A stretch of 28,162 nt of DNA from positions 1 through 28,162 of the forward strand of contig JAJYDH010000009.1 of NCBI GenBank assembly GCA_021777685.1, written 5' to 3'. This document shows positions 24,188 to 28,162 of the stretch, piece after piece. This DNA is from Planctomycetota bacterium (lineage in GTDB: Bacteria > Planctomycetota > Planctomycetia > Isosphaerales > Isosphaeraceae). The notes beneath the pieces are model-generated. The model did no database searches. It was given only the letters and a program-made list of their open reading frames with translations, and was not told the DNA's origin. Position 1 is the first letter of the stretch. Each line of letters begins with the position of its first letter. Position numbers and translations under genes: made by a program.

Positions 24188-24490
24188 ATGCCCTCGAACC
24201 GAGTGAAGGTCCTGGTTTTCGCGTCGCTGGCGGTCGCCGTGCTGGCGACGTCCGCCCCGCTCGGCCCCGCGTCCGCCGGTCCGATCTCCGACATGCTCGC
24301 CCGCCACCGACAGCAGCGGTCGATGAGGCTGCCGCCGCCCGACAAGCCGTTCACGATCAAGCCGTACAAGGACCCCAACGCTCCGAGCCTGACGCAACGG
24401 TTCAAGCAGCGGTTCAGCCTGAAGCGTGGGGCGTCCGACTCCTCCTCCCCGATGCATGAAGATTCGGGCGTCATCAAGACCTCGAAATGA
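24188..24490 (+). CDS. Small secreted hypothetical protein overlapping lpxI
   Basis: The 100-residue protein begins with a clear signal peptide (VKVLVFASLAVAVLAT, cleavage after ASA at 28-30). The mature part of about 70 residues is basic and proline/lysine-rich (PPPDKPFTIKPYKDPNAP) with QRFKQRFSLKR near its end. I recognise no family. ATG 24188 is preceded by GGGAGG and an in-frame ATG at 24173; the later one fits the signal peptide and spacing. Its TGA (24488-24490) overlaps the lpxI ATG (24487) in an ATGA junction, so translation is coupled. This suggests a role at the cell envelope connected to lipid A or its transport, though only as inference from position. Confidence 0.7.
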   Translation: MPSNRVKVLVFASLAVAVLATSAPLGPASAGPISDMLARHRQQRSMRLPPPDKPFTIKPYKDPNAPSLTQRFKQRFSLKRGASDSSSPMHEDSGVIKTSK

Positions 24491-25419
24491 CCGCTCCTAT
24501 CCGCTCGGAGGCCGGGCCGGTGTCGCTGCTTTCCACGAATCGACGGTCGAGGGGCAAGCTGTCGTCGGGCCCTCCGGAGGGGCGGATCGGGCTGCTGGCC
24601 GGGAGCGGCCGGTTCCCGATCCTGTTCGCCGAGGCCGCCCGTCGCCAGGGACTCAAGGTCGCCTGCGTCGGCATCCGCTACGAGGCCCCCGAAGTCCTGG
24701 CCGACCTCTGCGACTCGTTCGAGGTCGTCGGCGTCTCGAAGCTCGGCGGGATGATCCGCTCGTTCAAGCGCCAGGGGGCCCGCCGGATCGTGATGGCCGG
24801 CAAGGTCACGAAGAGCGTGATGTACACGCCCGGCCGGATCGTCCGGCTCTGGCCCGACCTCCGGATGATCCGGTTCTGGACCCGGAACCTCCGCGACAAG
24901 CGCGACGACTCGATCCTGCTCGGGGTGATCGCCGAGTTCGAGCGGGACGGGATGACCTTCGCCTCGGCCCTCGACTACTGCCCGGAGCTGCTCGTGACCC
25001 AGGGAGTGCTGACCCGCAGGCGGCCCACCGCCGCCGAGTTGAAGGACGTCGAGTTCGGCTGGATGCTCGCCAAGGAGATGGGCCGCCTCGACGTGGGGCA
25101 GTCCGTCGCCGTCAAGGAGAGCGCCGCCGTCGCCGTCGAGGCCATCGAGGGGACCGACCGCTGCATCGAGCGCGCCGGCCAGCTCTGCCGTGCCGGCGGC
25201 TGGACCCTCGTCAAGGTCGCCAAGCCCCAGCAGGACATGAGGTTCGATGTCCCCACCGTGGGCGTCACCACGATCGAGAACCTCCACAAGGCCGGTGCCA
25301 GGGTCCTCGCCATCGAGGCCGGCAAGACGATCGTCATCGACCAGCCGGACGTGGTGGCCCTGGCGGATCGGTACGGGATGTCGATCGTGGCGATGGATGG
25401 ATCGGCGGCCTCGGGGTGA
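24487..25419 (+). CDS. lpxI: UDP-2,3-diacylglucosamine pyrophosphatase LpxI-type (DUF1009)
   Basis: The 310-residue protein fits the LpxI family, which hydrolyses UDP-2,3-diacylglucosamine to lipid X and UMP in lipid A synthesis as an alternative to LpxH. The N-terminal RIGLLAGSGRFPILFAEAA (from residue 33) is the typical start. RRIVMAGKVTKSV, LRDKRDDSILLGVIAEFERDG and the C-terminal AVEAIEGTDRCIERAG follow. The aspartate D224 in EGTD fits the catalytic aspartate reported for Caulobacter LpxI (position 225). The first 31 residues are an extension beyond the usual family start; a later start (for example GTG 24521) cannot be excluded. The ATGA overlap with the upstream gene favours 24487. Confidence 0.92.
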   Translation: MTAPIRSEAGPVSLLSTNRRSRGKLSSGPPEGRIGLLAGSGRFPILFAEAARRQGLKVACVGIRYEAPEVLADLCDSFEVVGVSKLGGMIRSFKRQGARRIVMAGKVTKSVMYTPGRIVRLWPDLRMIRFWTRNLRDKRDDSILLGVIAEFERDGMTFASALDYCPELLVTQGVLTRRRPTAAELKDVEFGWMLAKEMGRLDVGQSVAVKESAAVAVEAIEGTDRCIERAGQLCRAGGWTLVKVAKPQQDMRFDVPTVGVTTIENLHKAGARVLAIEAGKTIVIDQPDVVALADRYGMSIVAMDGSAASG

Positions 25420-25428
25420 CGCTGGACG

Positions 25429-26226
25429 TCATCCGCCGGTCGCCTCCCGGGCGCGCCGTCTGACATCGTCCCACGACGCATGTTTCACCGAGCCGGATTC
25501 GATCTCGGCCGAACGTTGCTCGATCCTCTCCCGCCAGGATTCGTCGAACGGGATTTCATCCGGCAGCGGCCACATGAAGGCCGGGTCCGAAGGGCCACGC
25601 CGGCTGGTTTTCGTCCGCCCTCGCCGCTTTCCGACGAAGAGCACCAGGAGAAACCCCACAGCCACGATGGCCAGGGAAGTTGGCCATGGGTGCCGTTGGA
25701 TGAACTGGAAGCTGCCCGGTTTCGACTCCTCGCGTTTTCTTTTCGAGATCCGCGAGAATGTGATCGGGAAGAACGACTGCGGGTAGTCGGCGACGTATTG
25801 TAACTCATTGGTGCGATTGACATAAACCCGAGCGCGATTCCCCGGCGCGGGCGCCGCCTGGTAATTGACCAGCGAGCTGCAACCGAATGCCAGAAAAGGC
25901 GGGTACTCAACCTCTTCGCTCGTCTTTGGCGAATGGAAGTGGATGTAGGCCACGTCGCCGGGTTGAACGCCCTGACCTTTTTCGACCTTCGTGACATCCA
26001 ACTCGGCCAAGTAATGGTTCAGGGTCCGGCGGCCCTCGGCAGGACTCGTTATCGGGTCGGATTTCAACGGGCGGATTTCCCGGATTATCCCGACGAGGAC
26101 ATGGGTCGAGGTTTCCTCCTGGGCCTTCGACGTGTAAACGTAGGTGTTCGGCTCGAAGCCCGCTCGGGCGATGGCCGCAGTGAACAGAAGGAAGGCCGGG
26201 CCGATCGCGAGCGTTGAACGTCTCAT
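25429..26226 (-). CDS. Single-pass membrane protein with antitoxin-like cytoplasmic tail
   Basis: The 265-residue protein has a signal peptide (MRRSTLAIGPAFLLFTAAIARAG), an extracytoplasmic region of about 160 residues and one membrane helix at about 183-199 (SLAIVAVGFLLVLFVG), followed by basic residues. The tail of about 65 residues ends SWRERIEQRSAEIESGSVKH then WDDVRRRAREATGG. This tail resembles the addiction-module antitoxin pattern (W-x-x-x-I-x-x-R-x-x-x-x-x-S-G, then W-x-x-V), which normally occurs in small cytosolic proteins. I do not recognise the extracellular part; PGDVAYIHF suggests a beta-sandwich. ATG 26226 follows GGGGGA; a TTG one codon upstream is less likely. The stop is 10 bases from the convergent lpxI stop. 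The antitoxin similarity is by pattern only. Confidence 0.6.
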   Translation of the reverse strand: MRRSTLAIGPAFLLFTAAIARAGFEPNTYVYTSKAQEETSTHVLVGIIREIRPLKSDPITSPAEGRRTLNHYLAELDVTKVEKGQGVQPGDVAYIHFHSPKTSEEVEYPPFLAFGCSSLVNYQAAPAPGNRARVYVNRTNELQYVADYPQSFFPITFSRISKRKREESKPGSFQFIQRHPWPTSLAIVAVGFLLVLFVGKRRGRTKTSRRGPSDPAFMWPLPDEIPFDESWRERIEQRSAEIESGSVKHASWDDVRRRAREATGG

Positions 26227-26249
26227 CAATTCCCCCGTTCGAGCCCGGT

Positions 26250-26999
26250 TTAGGTTCCCTGGGCGACTTTCGGCACCCGGCCGGCCTCGACGGCCCGGAC
26301 GATGATCTCGGCGGCGATGGGCAGGCCGAGGCTCTGCGAGTCGAGGACGAGGTCGTAATTGTGCGGGTCGTTCTCGTCGACCCGGTACATGGTCCGGACG
26401 AAGTGGGCCCGGCGGCGGTCGAGGTCCCTCGCGGCCCGGCGGGCGGTCCGGACCGAGACGCCCATCCGCTCGGCCAGGCGGGCGGCTCGGGCCTTCATCG
26501 GGGCGACGACCCGGATTAGCAGGGTCTCTTCCCTGGGCAGGAGGAACCCGGCGCCTCGGCCGATGATGATCGAGTCGCCCGCCCGGCCGATCGCCTCGAC
26601 GAGCTTGGCCAGGTGGTCGAGGTAGGCTTCCTGCGGGGCGTAATGCTCCTCGCGGAGGGGCAAGATCCAGTCCTGGACGACGCTCGGGGCCAGCTCGTCG
26701 AAGGCGCGGACCTCGTCGGTCGCCAGCTCCATCCGCTGCGCGATCGCCTCCAGCAACTCGTGGTCGAAGACCTTCCAGTCGAGCCGGGTGCCGATCATCC
26801 GGCCGATCGTCCCGGCGCCGGAGCCGGTCTCGCGGCTGATGCAGACGTTGCGGAACCTCGCGACGGGCTCCGCCGAGCCGGCCGGCTCCCTGGGCTTGGC
26901 GACCTTGCCGAACAGCCAGCGCGAGACGGTCTTCGGCCAGCCCAGGATGCGGCCCGGCTCAGATCCTTCGGGCTTCGGCGACGGTTCGGGCGAGGCCAT
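26250..26999 (-). CDS. Cytidylate kinase-like protein (Cytidylate_kin2 family)
   Basis: The 249-residue protein has a long, proline-rich N-terminus (residues 1-47) and then the P-loop-like VCISRETGSGAGTIGRMI (from 52), as in the cytidylate-kinase-like PF13189 family, where SRE-x-GSG replaces a classical Walker A. FDHELLEAIA, IIIGRGAGFLL and the lid-like RAARDLDRRRAHFVRTMY follow, with NYDLVLDSQSLG near the end. The family probably phosphorylates nucleotides or another small substrate, but function is not fixed by the sequence. No membrane segment is predicted. The ATG at 26999 is the only good start. The stop is 24 bases before the next minus-strand gene (start 26226), so the two may be co-transcribed, this one first. 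Confidence 0.85.
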   Translation of the reverse strand: MASPEPSPKPEGSEPGRILGWPKTVSRWLFGKVAKPREPAGSAEPVARFRNVCISRETGSGAGTIGRMIGTRLDWKVFDHELLEAIAQRMELATDEVRAFDELAPSVVQDWILPLREEHYAPQEAYLDHLAKLVEAIGRAGDSIIIGRGAGFLLPREETLLIRVVAPMKARAARLAERMGVSVRTARRAARDLDRRRAHFVRTMYRVDENDPHNYDLVLDSQSLGLPIAAEIIVRAVEAGRVPKVAQGT

Positions 27000-27316
27000 G
27001 CGACGGGCCCTCGGGAAAGAAATGCAGGAGCCCCGGCGGCGACCTTACCCAGTCTAGGACGGGTCATGTCGAAAGGGAAGACGACCTCGCCCAGGGCCCC
27101 TCGGCGTGTAACCGTTACAATTCCTCAAGGCCGAGCGATGAGCCGGGAAAATCGCCGGGATTTCCTCAAGTCGGATCGTGTCAAGAGTTACGCTCGAACC
27201 CATCCGCCTCGTCCCATCGACCGGCACGGGCTTTGCCTTGAATCTTTTCCGAACGCCGCCCGCTCGATTTCGGGCCGAGGCCACGGCGGGCGAGACTCGG
27301 AAGGGAGATGGACCGC
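27000..27316. other. 317-base divergent intergenic region
   Basis: It contains the TGTAAC-C-GTTACA inverted repeat, listed separately. A plus-strand open frame from 27066 to 27320 has an RRDFL segment but no hydrophobic signal or recognisable domain, so I do not call it. Nothing else is evident. Confidence 0.5.
27107..27119. promoter_or_regulatory. Operator-like inverted repeat TGTAAC-C-GTTACA
   Basis: A 13-base inverted repeat with 6-bp arms and a single central base lies in the divergent gap, about 200 bases before the small ORF. It overlaps a -10-like TACAAT. Such symmetrical sites often bind dimeric repressors. The regulator is unknown. Confidence 0.35.
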
Positions 27317-27529
27317 ATGATGCGAAACCGACGCCGCACGCTCCTCTGGATGAAGGATCTCCTGGACCACATGAACCAGTGCCACGAGCAGCTCCAGTGG
27401 GCCGCCGACGGGCCCACCGAGGAATATCTGGCCGAGACCCTGATGGTCAACCTCTCGGAATGCCAGAAGCTCTGCGAGGAGCTCAAGGGAGGGCCCCGGA
27501 AGGGGGCCAGCATGGTGGGCTCGGCCTGA
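27317..27529 (+). CDS. Small hypothetical protein, helical, Cys-containing
   Basis: The 70-residue protein (MMRNRRRTLLWMKDLLDHMN onward) is mostly predicted helical and amphipathic, with two cysteines in NQCHEQLQW and NLSECQKLCEELKGG spaced like a potential pair within helices (C-x3-C in ECQKLC). I recognise no family. The AAGGGAG site at 27301-27307 is 9 bases from ATG 27317; an in-frame ATG at 27308 is too near it. It lies 119 bases upstream of the nagB-like gene. Codon use is similar to neighbours, supporting that it is real. Confidence 0.6.
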   Translation: MMRNRRRTLLWMKDLLDHMNQCHEQLQWAADGPTEEYLAETLMVNLSECQKLCEELKGGPRKGASMVGSA

Positions 27530-27648
27530 CCGAAGGCCGGCGGCTCGCGTCCCTTGCGGAAGACGCGGGCGGCCGTTACCCTGATCCGGGCCAGGGCTGG
27601 GGCGACCTCGCCCCGCTCTCCGGCCGATCCGATCAGGAGCCTCTCGCC

Positions 27649-28162
27649 ATGTCCGCGCCCGATGCCCGGCCCGTCGTCGAGTTCACGGTCGACTCGCTCC
27701 GGGTCGTCGTCCACGAGGACCGGGCGAAGATGGGTCGGGCCGCGGCCGACGAGGTGGCGCGGGCCATCGCCGCCCGCCAGGCGGTCGCCCCCCGGGCGAA
27801 CATGATCTTCGCCGCCGCGCCGAGCCAGGACGAATTCCTCGCCGGGCTGGTCGCCTACAAGGGAATCGACTGGACGCGGGTAATCGGCTTCCACATGGAC
27901 GAGTACCTCGGCCTCGGGCCCGACCATCCGGCCTCGTTCCGCCGGTATCTCCAGGAGCACCTGTTCCGCTGGGCCGGCCTGGAGGGGGATCGGCTCCGGC
28001 TGATCCCCGGCGAGGAGGCCGACCGGCCGCTCCGGACGGCCCTCGCCTACGAGCAACGCCTGCTCGACGAGCCGACCGACATCGTCTGCGCCGGGATCGG
28101 CGAGAACGGCCACCTGGCGTTCAACGACCCGCCCGTCGCCGACTTCCTCGACCCGGTCCTGG
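27649..28162 (+). CDS. nagB: Glucosamine-6-phosphate deaminase-like protein (3' truncated)
   Basis: The visible 171 residues fit the glucosamine-6-phosphate deaminase/isomerase family, which turns glucosamine-6-phosphate into fructose-6-phosphate and ammonia in amino-sugar catabolism. The active-site HMDEYLGL motif places D84-E85-Y86 (E. coli NagB D72 region). The IGENGHLAFNDPP motif (E152, N153, H155) carries the other catalytic residues. ATG 27649 follows AGGAG (CAGGAGCCTCTCGCC) at a normal distance. The right part, including the C-terminal lid, continues beyond the window. A related sugar-phosphate role (for example 6-phosphogluconolactonase) is less likely because of the DEY and GENGH motifs. 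Confidence 0.9.
   Translation, partial: MSAPDARPVVEFTVDSLRVVVHEDRAKMGRAAADEVARAIAARQAVAPRANMIFAAAPSQDEFLAGLVAYKGIDWTRVIGFHMDEYLGLGPDHPASFRRYLQEHLFRWAGLEGDRLRLIPGEEADRPLRTALAYEQRLLDEPTDIVCAGIGENGHLAFNDPPVADFLDPVL

Noticed and set aside
27066..27320. 84-codon plus-strand ORF with RRDFLKS near its middle (possible Tat substrate)
   Set aside because: No hydrophobic stretch follows the twin arginines and the ribosome site is poor; it overlaps the start of a better gene.

Overview
The window is high-GC DNA with densely packed genes. Its gene content points strongly to a planctomycete, probably of the Isosphaeraceae type. The evidence is a large secreted dehydrogenase-like protein with a terminal CxxCH heme domain, a DUF1549/DUF1553 protein, a DUF1501 protein, a cytochrome/WD40 protein, a beta-helix surface protein with an N-terminal LEGRELLS motif, and lipid A genes. 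Taxonomy is inferred from family content only. I saw no rRNA, tRNA, CRISPR array or transposase.

Layout. 1-3065 (+): the 3' part of an FAD-dependent oxidoreductase, a GlpG-type rhomboid protease and a sugar-phosphate-isomerase-like TIM barrel. 3069-4168 (-): two translationally coupled membrane proteins that resemble Pycsar effectors (PycTM/DUF5706), with no cyclase beside them. 4394-8999 (+): a partial complex I operon in which NuoB, NuoC and NuoD form one polypeptide. Two tandem paralogues with a PD-(D/E)XK-like core follow, then NuoI. 9105-9815: a SAM methyltransferase. 9898-19986 (+): secreted multidomain proteins typical of planctomycetes (PVC-type dehydrogenase/HEAT/cytochrome, DUF1549/1553, DUF1501, PSCyt1-WD40). 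A lower-GC cassette at about 15.9-17.0 kb interrupts this block. It holds a DUF2262-like gene and an overlapping antitoxin-like/retropepsin pair. 20021-22204 (-): a beta-helix surface protein. 22662-25419 (+): lpxD and lpxI for lipid A, separated by stacked palindromic repeats and a small secreted-protein gene that overlaps lpxI by 4 bases. 25429-26999 (-): a membrane protein with an antitoxin-like cytoplasmic tail and a cytidylate-kinase-like protein. 27317-end (+): a small conserved-looking ORF and the 5' part of a glucosamine-6-phosphate deaminase.

How the genes fit together. The nuo genes supply the Q-module and ferredoxin-like arm of respiratory complex I, but the membrane and NADH modules must be encoded elsewhere. 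The cytochrome-domain proteins are probably extracytoplasmic and form the usual planctomycete gene set. LpxD and LpxI act at separate steps of lipid A synthesis. The intergenic spaces of the right two thirds carry at least four different palindromic repeat elements. The most unusual points are the two PD-(D/E)XK-like genes inside the nuo operon, the orphan pair of PycTM-like proteins, the NuoBCD triple fusion and the antitoxin-like/retropepsin module.
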